Of a stretch of DNA of 64,000 nucleotides, positions 34,118 to 41,322 are shown one piece after another. The stretch covers positions 1 to 64,000 of the forward strand of contig CANQRW010000005.1 of assembly GCA_947626365.1 (NCBI GenBank), read 5' to 3'. Under the pieces are notes generated by a model. That model saw only the letters and a program-made list of their open reading frames with translations, searched no databases and had not been told where the DNA came from. Every line of letters starts with the position of its first letter. Positions within the stretch are counted from its first letter, which is position 1. This DNA comes from an uncultured Lachnospiraceae bacterium (GTDB lineage: Bacteria > Bacillota > Clostridia > Lachnospirales > Lachnospiraceae). A program made the position numbers and the translations under genes.

Positions 34118-35455
34118 CTAAAACTTATACAGATATTCTCCCAGTTCCCAGTCGGTCACCTGACAGCGGAACTCATTCCACTCTTTCTTTTTGGCCTCCA
34201 GATACTTGGTGTAAATGTGCTCGCCCAGTACCTCCTGCAGAAACGTATCGTTCTCAAAAGCCTCGATAGCCTCTCCCAGCGTCTCCGGCAGATGGCAGAT
34301 ACCCAGGCGTTTCATCTCTTTGCGGCTCATGGAAAACGCGTTGCCGTTAAAGGGCTCCGGCGGAACCATTTCCTTCTTGATTCCGTCAAGTCCCGCCGCC
34401 AGACAGGCGGAAAGAGCCAGATAAGGGTTCATGGCGGAATCCGGGCTTCGGAACTCGATGCGGGTGCCGCCTCCTCTGGTGGATGGAATCCTCATGACCT
34501 GTCCCCGTTTGGCAGCCGGGGACCAGGCGATGTAGACCGGCGCGTCATATCCGGGAATCAGCCTTTTGTAGGAGTTCACCAGCGGATTGGTCAGAATAGT
34601 CATTGGCTTCATATGGTACAGGATCCCCGCCAGGAACTGATAGGCCAGCTGGCTTAAGCCATGGCTGTCTGCCGGATCCGCGAAAAGATTCTTGCCCAGT
34701 CCGTCCTCCAGAGACATGTTGATATGCATTCCGGAACCGTTGACTCCGGCCTTGGGCTTGGGCATGAAGGTCGCATGGAGACCGTGGCGCTTGGCGATGG
34801 TCTTCACCGCAATCTTGAAGGTAACAATATTGTCCGCCGCCTTCAATCCTTTCTCATACTGGAAATCCACCTCATGCTGCCCCGGGGCGATCTCATGGTG
34901 GGAGGATTCAATCTCATAGCCCATCTCCTCCAGATTCAGCACAATATCCCGGCGGACGTTCTCCGCCAGATCGATGGGCGCCACGTCGAAATATCCCGCC
35001 GTCTCATGGGTCATGGTGGTGGGCCTGCCCTCCTCATCCGTGTGGAACAGGAAGAACTCACACTCCGGCCCTACATTAAAATAATACCCCATATCCTCGG
35101 CCTCTTTCAAGACCTTTTTCAGCACATACCGGGGATCCCCCTCAAAAGGCGTCCCATCGGGACAGTAGACGTCGCAGAACAGCCTGGCCACCTTGCCCTG
35201 CTGGGGCCGCCAGGGAAAGATGGTAAAGGTATCCAGGTCCGGATAAAGGTACATGTCGGACTCCTCCTCCCGGACAAATCCCTCGATTGCGGAGCCGTCA
35301 AACATACACTGGTTGTCAAGAGCCTTCTCAAGCTGGCTTGACGTGATGGCCACATTCTTCAGCATCCCGAACATGTCGGTAAACTGGAGGCGGATAAATT
35401 CCACGTCCTCCTCTTCCACCATACGGATGATATCCTCTTTGCTGTATCTGCTCAT
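34118..35455 (-). CDS. glnA: Glutamine synthetase, type I
   Basis: Makes glutamine from glutamate, ammonia and ATP. The ATG at 35453-35455 follows AGGAGGAG and gives 445 residues, the size of the GSI-alpha form of Firmicutes. Visible are the beta-grasp start, DGSAIEGFVREEESDM, the metal and substrate sites VGPECEFFLF and ESSHHEIAPGQHEVDF, the ATP-site GSGMHINMSL, PSTRGGGTRIEFRSPD and NPYLALSACLAAG. The GSI-beta insertion and adenylylation Tyr are absent, so control is expected to be by feedback and protein partners. The leader holds a promoter and an early terminator-like hairpin (35552-35625). Confidence 0.96.
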   Translation of the reverse strand: MSRYSKEDIIRMVEEEDVEFIRLQFTDMFGMLKNVAITSSQLEKALDNQCMFDGSAIEGFVREEESDMYLYPDLDTFTIFPWRPQQGKVARLFCDVYCPDGTPFEGDPRYVLKKVLKEAEDMGYYFNVGPECEFFLFHTDEEGRPTTMTHETAGYFDVAPIDLAENVRRDIVLNLEEMGYEIESSHHEIAPGQHEVDFQYEKGLKAADNIVTFKIAVKTIAKRHGLHATFMPKPKAGVNGSGMHINMSLEDGLGKNLFADPADSHGLSQLAYQFLAGILYHMKPMTILTNPLVNSYKRLIPGYDAPVYIAWSPAAKRGQVMRIPSTRGGGTRIEFRSPDSAMNPYLALSACLAAGLDGIKKEMVPPEPFNGNAFSMSRKEMKRLGICHLPETLGEAIEAFENDTFLQEVLGEHIYTKYLEAKKKEWNEFRCQVTDWELGEYLYKF

Positions 35456-35551
35456 TATGGTTCTCCTCCTGATCCAATCCTCATATTTCGCTTCCCGCCA
35501 GGCCTCCGCGCAAAAACCGTTCCTTCCGCGCCGGCGGAAAGGCCCACAAAA

Positions 35552-35581
35552 AAGGGGACTACAAATAAATGTAACCCCCTT
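35552..35581 (-). terminator. Terminator-like hairpin at the start of the glnA leader
   Basis: On the - strand AAGGGG and CCCCTT flank an inner TACA/TGTA pairing with a 6-base loop, followed by TTTTTT (35548-35553). It lies 40 bases after the metal-ATPase stop codon and, if the promoter at 35597-35625 is used, only about 10 bases after the transcript start. It is either the ATPase terminator or an attenuator for glnA. Sequence after it has a CTTTCCGC/GCGGAAGG hairpin (about 35524-35545). Confidence 0.7.
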
Positions 35582-35596
35582 GCTACACACATGAAA

Positions 35597-35625
35597 ATCA
35601 TAACAGCTGAATTTTCAAATGTCAA
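35597..35625 (-). promoter_or_regulatory. Likely glnA promoter overlapping the ATPase stop codon
   Basis: Leftward TTGACA (35620-35625) and TATGAT (35597-35602) with a 17-base spacer. The -35 overlaps the TGA stop of the upstream ATPase gene. The start would fall near 35590, giving a leader of about 135 bases before glnA. Confidence 0.7.
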
Positions 35626-37631
35626 TATTTTCTCTTGTAATTCAATGCCCGGATGGCGTTAAGAATAGCGATTACCGACACTCCCACGTCGCCGAACACT
35701 GCCATCCACATGTTGGCCAGCCCCAGCGCCACCAGGATCAGTACCAGAATCTTCACGCCGATGGCGAAAATGATATTTTGGCGGACGATTCCCACCGTCT
35801 TTCTGGCAATGCGGATTCCATCGACAATCTTGGAGGGCTCGTCGTTCATGATCACCACATCGGCCGCCTCCACCGCCGCGTCGGAACCGATGCCGCCCAT
35901 GGCGATTCCCACATCGGCCCTGGAGAGCACCGGGGCGTCGTTGATCCCGTCGCCCACAAAGGCCAGCGACCGGCCTTCCGGTTTCTCCGCCAGCAGTTCC
36001 TCCACCTTTGCCACCTTATCCTGGGGCAAAAGATTGCCAAATACCCGGTCCAGGCCCAGCTGACCGGCCACCGCTTTCCCTACAGACTCCTTATCCCCCG
36101 TCAGCATGACCAGACTGCGGACGCCTTCCCGCCGCAGGCCGGCAAAAGCCTCCGGCACATCCTCACGGACCGTATCCGAGATCAGGATGGAGCCGATAAA
36201 GGTATTGTCCCTCGCCACATACAGAGTAGTTCCGGCAGCTTCTTTCCGGCTGTTCACAGAAATTCCCTGCCGCTTCATCAGCTTTTCATTGCCGATATAC
36301 AGATCAAAGGTTCCGGCAGCTTCCGCACTGCCGGGCGCGCCGGCTTCCTTCTTTCCACCGTCTCCGGACGATACGGCCCGAAGAACCGCATGGATTCCGT
36401 GTCCCGCAATCTCTTCCACCGATTCGATCCGGCCCTGATCCATGACCTCACTTTCTCCGCCGCTTTCATGACCGTCATTTGAGGCCGCAGAGGCCGCCTT
36501 ACCCTGCCCCCTCGAATCTGTGTCAAGCATATGCTCATAGGCTTCCAGCACAGATAAAGCGATGGGATGGGTGGAATGGCTCTCGCCGTAAGCCGCCAGC
36601 GTCAGAAGTTCTTCCCTGCTTACGCCTTCCTCGGGCACTGTCTCCGTCACCTGGAACCGGCCTGTAGTCAGGGTGCCGGTCTTGTCAAACACGACCGTAT
36701 CCAGATTTCCCATAGCCTCCAGATAGTTGCTGCCCTTCATAAGGATTCCCTGCTTCGACGCCGCGCCCAGGCCGCCGAAAAAGCTTAGGGGTACGGAGAT
36801 CACCAGAGCGCAGGGACAGGATACCACCAGGAAACTGCAGGCCCGGTACAGCCATACGGACCAGGGCTGCCCCAGAAGCAGCGGCGGGATCACCGCCAGG
36901 ATTACCGCCAGGGCCACGACCACCGGCGTATAGACCCGGGCAAACCGGGTGATAAAATTCTCCGCCTTCGCCTTACGGGAACTGGCGTTTTCCACCAGCT
37001 CCAGAATTTTGGCCACGGTAGAATCGTCGTACAGCTTCGTCACCCGCACCTCCAGCAGGCCGTTGATATTGATGGAGCCGCTGACGATATTATCTCCCTC
37101 ATGAATCTCCATGGGCATGGACTCGCCGGTCAGGGCCTTGGTATCCAGACTGGAGGTTCCCTTCAGCACGATTCCGTCCAGAGGCACCCGCTCGCCGGGC
37201 CGGATCACCACCGTCTCGCCGATCTCCACCTCATCCGGGTCCACCTGCTCCTCGCTGCCGTCCCGCAGCACATTGGCAAACTCCGGATTGATGTCCATCA
37301 GGTCCGAAATGGATTTCCGGGATTTATTGACCGCATAGTCATTGAACAGCTCACCCACCTGATAGAACAGCATAACGGCTACCGCTTCCTCATAAGCGCC
37401 TATGCCGATGGCTCCGAAGGTGGCGACAGTCATAAGGAAATTCTCATCGAACACCTGGCCGCCCCGAATCGTCTTCAGAGCCTTCAGCGGAATATCATAT
37501 CCCGCCGAAAGATAAGACACCGCAAAAAATATCCAGTCAATGGGATGAGTTCCCTCGGAAATCAATCCCGCGATCAGAAATACGGCGCTGATACACAGGC
37601 GTATGGTCATTTTTTTCTGCTTCTTCGTCAT
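35622..37631 (-). CDS. CPx-type heavy-metal-exporting P-type ATPase
   Basis: A 669-residue P1B ATPase that pumps metal ions outward. Membrane helices precede and include the metal-translocating SCPCALVISVP; the actuator has TKALTGESMPM, the phosphorylation site is FDKTGTLTTG, the nucleotide domain has the P1B-specific HP motif in ESHSTHPIALSVL, and the hinge is FVGDGINDAPVLS. The SCPCAL motif and the CadC-like repressor next door point to Zn/Cd/Pb. There is no N-terminal metal-binding domain. Two low-complexity insertions rich in Gly, Ala, Ser and Glu occur in the nucleotide domain (around residues 370-395 and 415-432). Confidence 0.93.
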   Translation of the reverse strand: MTKKQKKMTIRLCISAVFLIAGLISEGTHPIDWIFFAVSYLSAGYDIPLKALKTIRGGQVFDENFLMTVATFGAIGIGAYEEAVAVMLFYQVGELFNDYAVNKSRKSISDLMDINPEFANVLRDGSEEQVDPDEVEIGETVVIRPGERVPLDGIVLKGTSSLDTKALTGESMPMEIHEGDNIVSGSININGLLEVRVTKLYDDSTVAKILELVENASSRKAKAENFITRFARVYTPVVVALAVILAVIPPLLLGQPWSVWLYRACSFLVVSCPCALVISVPLSFFGGLGAASKQGILMKGSNYLEAMGNLDTVVFDKTGTLTTGRFQVTETVPEEGVSREELLTLAAYGESHSTHPIALSVLEAYEHMLDTDSRGQGKAASAASNDGHESGGESEVMDQGRIESVEEIAGHGIHAVLRAVSSGDGGKKEAGAPGSAEAAGTFDLYIGNEKLMKRQGISVNSRKEAAGTTLYVARDNTFIGSILISDTVREDVPEAFAGLRREGVRSLVMLTGDKESVGKAVAGQLGLDRVFGNLLPQDKVAKVEELLAEKPEGRSLAFVGDGINDAPVLSRADVGIAMGGIGSDAAVEAADVVIMNDEPSKIVDGIRIARKTVGIVRQNIIFAIGVKILVLILVALGLANMWMAVFGDVGVSVIAILNAIRALNYKRKY

Positions 37632-37746
37632 GATTCGTCCTCTCCCTTGGTTTCAAGATTATGTGATGACAACGTAATGGTTTTTCGAAAAACACGGTGC
37701 TGCACGGCCCGGCCGGATTTCGGCCCTGACCTGTCACCCGCTGATG

Positions 37747-38127
37747 TCACTCGTTGATATGCTCCATGCCCTGGGCCAGAATGGTCTGAATATGGCCGTC
37801 CGACAGGGAATAGAATACGGTCTTGCCCTCCCGGCGGAACTTTACCAGCCGCATCTGCTTCAGGATCCGCAGCTGATGGGAAATGGCCGACTGCCCCATC
37901 ATAAGAAGGGACGCGATATCGCAGACACACATCTCCGACTGACTCAGCACATACAGGATCTTGATCCTGGTGGAATCGCCGAATATCTTGAAAAACTCGG
38001 AAAGGTCGATCAGCTCCTGCTCATCCGGCATGACCGACTGCACTTTCTTCACGATATCGTCATGAACATGAACCAGTTCGCAGGCGCCCTCGGCGACCTC
38101 CTGCTCTATCATCTCTCTCTCTGTCAT
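37747..38127 (-). CDS. ArsR/SmtB-family metal-responsive repressor, CadC-like
   Basis: A 126-residue winged-helix repressor released from DNA by metal. The ATG at 38127 follows AAGGAG; longer starts would run into the operator. The HTH is QSEMCVCDIASLLMMGQSAI then SHQLRILKQMRLV. The CVC pair matches the thiolate site of CadC-type Cd/Pb/Zn sensors, and the C-terminal SDGHIQTILAQGMEHINE keeps the Asp, His, His and Glu positions of the second (alpha-5) metal site. It precedes the CPx ATPase by 115 bases on the same strand and presumably controls it. Operator and promoter lie at 38203-38261. Confidence 0.93.
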   Translation of the reverse strand: MTEREMIEQEVAEGACELVHVHDDIVKKVQSVMPDEQELIDLSEFFKIFGDSTRIKILYVLSQSEMCVCDIASLLMMGQSAISHQLRILKQMRLVKFRREGKTVFYSLSDGHIQTILAQGMEHINE

Positions 38128-38202
38128 AGCAATTCTCCTTCCCTGGATCCTATGCGGACCATGGATTACCGTCATTCTTTCCGCACAGGTGATTGATATT
38201 TT

Positions 38203-38236
38203 TATTAACATATGAATAACTGTTCATATGTTAATA
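38203..38236. promoter_or_regulatory. ArsR-type operator
   Basis: A perfect inverted repeat with 14-bp arms, TATTAACATATGAA (38203-38216) and its complement (38223-38236), around TAACTG. It resembles the ATATGAA...TTCATAT operators bound by SmtB/CadC-type repressors. It overlaps the -10 and predicted start site of the repressor gene, so bound repressor would block transcription. Confidence 0.8.
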
Positions 38237-38261
38237 TTATCACGCTGATTCCATTTGTCAA
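38234..38261 (-). promoter_or_regulatory. Promoter of the ArsR repressor-metal ATPase operon
   Basis: Leftward TTGACA (38256-38261) and TAATAT (38234-38239) with a 16-base spacer; the -10 enters the operator. Confidence 0.65.
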
Positions 38262-38317
38262 TACTATTTTGCAGAAAAAATATTTTATCAAAAATATATT
38301 TCCGCGAAAGATTTCCG

Positions 38318-38346
38318 TTGCATGAAGAATATCTTTTCGATATAAT
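38318..38346 (+). promoter_or_regulatory. Promoter of the GNAT gene
   Basis: TTGCAT (38318-38323) and TATAAT (38341-38346), 17 bases apart, start near 38353, about 35 bases before the ATG. Confidence 0.6.
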
Positions 38347-38386
38347 GATAGAAATTTATCAAATCCACTTCAAGAGGAATCCGATT

Positions 38387-39280
38387 ATGAAGCTGCTGCA
38401 TACCACCGCACTGAATGAGGAACAAAAAAACGCCGTTTTGGCCCTGACGGAAGCCTGCAAAAAGGCCGAGCCCATCTCTCTGTCCGCCGCCCTGGAAGAC
38501 GGCATCGACTATTTCCTTTCCTATGGAGGCAAGGACGACGGGATCCTTCTGGGATACAGCTTTCTGTTTTTCGCAGGGTCCCCGACCGATCAGTCGGATG
38601 ACGTGGGTTCCGCTGAATTCATGGCCTTCGTTCACCCTGCCCATCGCAGAAAAGGGATTTTTACCGGAATGCTGAACGAAGCCCTGGCTTGTACCGAGGC
38701 TTATGAAAAAGAACATCACTGCGAGATGGACTTCTATCTGCTCAGCGACCAGAAATCGGAGGACGCCGACGCGGTCCTGGCTCTCATCGGAGCTGAATAC
38801 TGGTATTCCGAATACACTATGACCCGCGGTTTGACGGAAAAAGACCGCGCCTACCAGTCAAAAGTACAGATTCAGAGAGACGATCAGAGTCCCGACGGTT
38901 CCGATCTCTATATTGCCTCTCTGGAAGGCCAGATCATCGGCACCTGCGCCGTCATTCTCAGCGGTCAAAGCGCTTACCTGTATTCCTTCCAGATTAAGGA
39001 AAACTTCCAAAGCCAAGGCCACGGAAAAGATTTTCTCCTGGGAATGCTGTCACTCCTCGCCTCGGAAACCGAAAGCATCCCAGAAGCCGGGGACATCTCC
39101 GAAACTGAAAGTATCTCCAAAGCCGAAAGCATCCCGGAAACGAAAAAAGTCTCAGAGACCAGGAAACGGCCTGTGGATTCCGTCTCCGTTCAGGTATCCG
39201 GCCTCAACTATATCGCGCGGAACCTGTACAAAAAAACAGGGTTCCGCACCGCGGATACCCTGTCCTACTACATTTATTAA
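38387..39280 (+). CDS. GNAT-family N-acetyltransferase with two acetyltransferase-like halves
   Basis: A 297-residue protein, started at 38387 behind AGAGGA. The N-terminal half has the acetyl-CoA loop in EFMAFVHPAHRRKGIFTGML, the R-x-x-G-x-F form of the GNAT motif A. The second half repeats the fold: ASLEGQIIGTCAVILSGQSA, YLYSFQIKENFQSQGHGKDF and, after an insertion, LNYIARNLYKKTGFRTADTL. The insertion (about residues 230-262, DNA 39066-39160) is a run of near-repeats such as ETESIPEAG, ETESISKAE and SIPETKKVSE that separates beta strands of the second domain. Substrate is unknown. It converges on the Mrp gene with 12 bases between. Confidence 0.8.
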   Translation: MKLLHTTALNEEQKNAVLALTEACKKAEPISLSAALEDGIDYFLSYGGKDDGILLGYSFLFFAGSPTDQSDDVGSAEFMAFVHPAHRRKGIFTGMLNEALACTEAYEKEHHCEMDFYLLSDQKSEDADAVLALIGAEYWYSEYTMTRGLTEKDRAYQSKVQIQRDDQSPDGSDLYIASLEGQIIGTCAVILSGQSAYLYSFQIKENFQSQGHGKDFLLGMLSLLASETESIPEAGDISETESISKAESIPETKKVSETRKRPVDSVSVQVSGLNYIARNLYKKTGFRTADTLSYYIY

Positions 39281-39292
39281 TTACTAGGATTC

Positions 39293-40150
39293 TTAAGCTT
39301 CTTTCACAATCGCTTCCGCCGCTTCCTCTAACCACGGGGCTTCCAGATATTCCACGGAGCCGTCGTCCACGGCCCTGGCTGTGGCCGGCTCAATGGGAAT
39401 CTTGGCAAGCACCGGTATGCCGGCTTCCTGAGCCACATCATCAATATGGCTCTCTCCGAACACACTGATCTTCTTCCCGCAGTCCGGGCACTCCAGATAA
39501 CTCATGTTCTCCACGATTCCGATGATGGGAATATCCATCTTCTGGGCCATATGAACCGCCTTGGTCACGATCATGGACACCAGCTCCTGGGGCGACGTGA
39601 CGATGATGATGCCGCTGACCGGCAGAGACTGGAATACGGTCAGAGGCACGTCGCCGGTCCCCGGAGGCATGTCCACAAACATGTAGTCGATATCCTTCCA
39701 GTAAGCCTCGCTCCAGAACTGCTTCACCGCGCCGGCGATGACCGGGCCGCGCCAGATCACCGGGTCCGTGTCATTCTCCAGAAGCAGATTGGCGGACATG
39801 ATCTGAATTCCCGTGCTGGTAACCGCCGGAATCATAAGATCCGTTCCCTCAATCTCCGCCATGCCGATTCCGCCGTCGATGCCGAAGGTCTTGGGAATGG
39901 ACGGCCCGGTAATATCCGCGTCCAGAATGGCCGTCCGGTATCCTCTGGCGTTCATCTTCACCGCCAGCAGGGATGTGACCAGGGACTTGCCGACGCCGCC
40001 TTTGCCGCTGACCACTCCGATCACCTTCTTCACGGAGCTGGCGGGATTCAGCGCCTCCAGAAAGCTGTTCTGCTCCTGGGTTCTGCTGCTGCAGCTGGCG
40101 CCGCAGGTATTGCAGTTATGGGTACAATTTTCACTTGTTACTTCTGCCAT
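39293..40150 (-). CDS. Mrp/NBP35-family Fe-S cluster carrier ATPase
   Basis: A 285-residue P-loop ATPase that binds and hands on Fe-S clusters. The ATG at 40148-40150 follows GGAGGAG. The N-terminus carries Cys9, Cys13, Cys16 and Cys20 (CTHNCNTCGASC), the cluster-binding pattern of the NBP35 type. Then come the deviant Walker A VVSGKGGVGKSLVTSLLAVK, YMFVDMPPGTGDVPLTV with the switch Asp, and the CPDC pair in MSYLECPDCGKK at the dimer interface. The usual bacterial Mrp N-terminal MIP18 domain is absent. The gene looks monocistronic with its own promoter. Confidence 0.9.
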   Translation of the reverse strand: MAEVTSENCTHNCNTCGASCSSRTQEQNSFLEALNPASSVKKVIGVVSGKGGVGKSLVTSLLAVKMNARGYRTAILDADITGPSIPKTFGIDGGIGMAEIEGTDLMIPAVTSTGIQIMSANLLLENDTDPVIWRGPVIAGAVKQFWSEAYWKDIDYMFVDMPPGTGDVPLTVFQSLPVSGIIIVTSPQELVSMIVTKAVHMAQKMDIPIIGIVENMSYLECPDCGKKISVFGESHIDDVAQEAGIPVLAKIPIEPATARAVDDGSVEYLEAPWLEEAAEAIVKEA

Positions 40151-40192
40151 GATGATCTCCTCCAAATGATAGTTTAACGCTCAATTAGTGAT

Positions 40193-40221
40193 AGTATAGC
40201 CCATATACGGGAAAATGTCCA
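40193..40221 (-). promoter_or_regulatory. Promoter of the Mrp ATPase gene
   Basis: Leftward TGGACA (40216-40221) and TATACT (40193-40198) with a 17-base spacer. Confidence 0.6.
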
Positions 40222-40283
40222 GATGGGAAATGGGCCGTCCGATCCTATATTATCTCCGGCATAAAGCCGGCTATCCTGCTCCT

Positions 40284-40889
40284 TTAGGCTCTTCCCTTTT
40301 CCGCCCCGCGAAGCGCTTTAAACACGCCGCCCTGCTCCAGGGTCCACGCCAGTGTGTAGAAAATGGCGGAATTGATGGGCCACATAATCAGATTTTTAAA
40401 GACCCGCATGGGAAGTATGGCGAAAAACGCCTGCCCGTACATGATATTCAGCCACAGGGTCCCCAGAAACATATTGCATACTACGGAGACTGCCAGCTCC
40501 GCCGCCAGCACTCTCCACAGGCGCAGCGGCTTCCGGTACAGGAACACGCCGTACAGCACTCCCGCCACGGCGGCGCTCAAAGTCCATCCCGGGAAAAACG
40601 CTCCCGTAGGCTTGACGATGAATTTCAGGATGTCCAGGGTCCCTCCGAACAGCGCCCCCACCACAGGCCCGAACAGATAATACACGAACTGATTGGCGAT
40701 GCTGGAAAAGCCGATCTTGATGTAGTCTCCGATGGCGATGGTCAGCGCCCCCAGTATGATGGAGATGGCGCCGAACATGCCCAGAGTGGTGATCGTCCTT
40801 ACCTGGACGCCCTTCACCGTCTTGTCGTCTGCTCCGTACACATAGAATTCTCTGTAAGATTCCTGGAACAAAGTCGCTAATTTCTTCAT
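40284..40889 (-). CDS. folT: ECF transporter S component for folate, FolT-like
   Basis: The substrate-binding membrane subunit of an energy-coupling-factor folate importer; the shared EcfA/EcfT module is not in this window. The 201-residue protein has about six hydrophobic segments, beginning after VQVRTITTLGMFGAISIILG, with GPVVGALFGGTLDILKFIVK and FFPGWTLSAAVAGVLYGVFL typical of FolT-type S components. The AAGGAGG ribosome site is strong. A tetrahydrofolate riboswitch lies upstream, which supports folate rather than another vitamin as substrate. A CCGGC/GCCGG hairpin (40258-40272) follows the stop. Confidence 0.88.
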   Translation of the reverse strand: MKKLATLFQESYREFYVYGADDKTVKGVQVRTITTLGMFGAISIILGALTIAIGDYIKIGFSSIANQFVYYLFGPVVGALFGGTLDILKFIVKPTGAFFPGWTLSAAVAGVLYGVFLYRKPLRLWRVLAAELAVSVVCNMFLGTLWLNIMYGQAFFAILPMRVFKNLIMWPINSAIFYTLAWTLEQGGVFKALRGAEKGRA

Positions 40890-40950
40890 AAAAAATTACC
40901 TCCTTTGCAGCCCTCTTACTACAACAGGAGATAATCATCCTATCTTCCAT

Positions 40951-41157
40951 TGCAGCGGGATGCGACCTGCGCACCGCGGAATCTCCGCGCCTGACCGCAT
41001 AAGGTACTCCACCGGAGAAATCTCTCATTCCGATTGGAGAAATCTCTCATTCCGATTCTCTTCTGTCCCTTCTGCGGCGCGGCCTTCTCTCTCCTTCGTC
41101 CCACAGGCAACTCCCCGTCCTGTAAGCACTTGACGCGCGCAAATCTACTCTGCTTTT
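40951..41157 (-). promoter_or_regulatory. Tetrahydrofolate riboswitch with an enlarged arm, upstream of folT
   Basis: Conserved THF-riboswitch pieces occur in order on the - strand: P1 GCAG (41150-41153) with AGTAGA, GCGTCAAGTG (41127-41136), a P3 stem ACAGG/CCTGT around GGGGAGTTG, GGGACGAAG (41094-41102), then CGCGGTG (40973-40979), a P2 strand GCGCAGG pairing with TTTGCGC, TCGCATCC and P1 CTGC (40952-40955). Between ACGAAG and CGCGGTG, where known members have only about six bases, there are about 115. An anti-Shine-Dalgarno CTCCT near 40926-40931 could mask AAGGAGG (40909-40917), suggesting translational control of folT. Confidence 0.82.
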
Positions 41158-41247
41158 CTATTCAGTTTTCAGGTGACTGTTTCAGTATATCACAGTTAAG
41201 AGGAAATGCAACCGATTTCTTTAAAAATCCGGACTTTCCCTGTATAT

Positions 41248-41291
41248 ATGGACCGCCGCAGATACCAAAACAGGCATCTGCGGCGGTCCAT
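41248..41291. terminator. Long hairpin downstream of the sugar-binding protein gene
   Basis: ATGGACCGCCGCAGAT and its complement form a stem of about 18 bp (one mismatch) around AAAACA, 31 bases after the stop at 41323. A clear T-run is missing, so it may act as a transcript end or as 3' protection. Between it and the riboswitch (41158-41247) only AT-rich sequence, presumably the folT promoter region, is seen. Confidence 0.6.
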
Positions 41292-41322
41292 GATCATGCA
41301 TATACAAAATTAGAGAGTAAGT

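Noticed and set aside
35456-35590. ANTAR-type paired hairpins in the glnA leader
   Set aside because: Hairpins exist, but none has the six-base loop with A at position 1 and G at position 4 expected of ANTAR targets.
41061-41157. A complete compact THF aptamer confined to the 5' part of the folT leader
   Set aside because: The P1 and P2 closing strands are not found within this part; they occur about 100 bases further on, so the aptamer is better read as 40951-41157 with an insertion.
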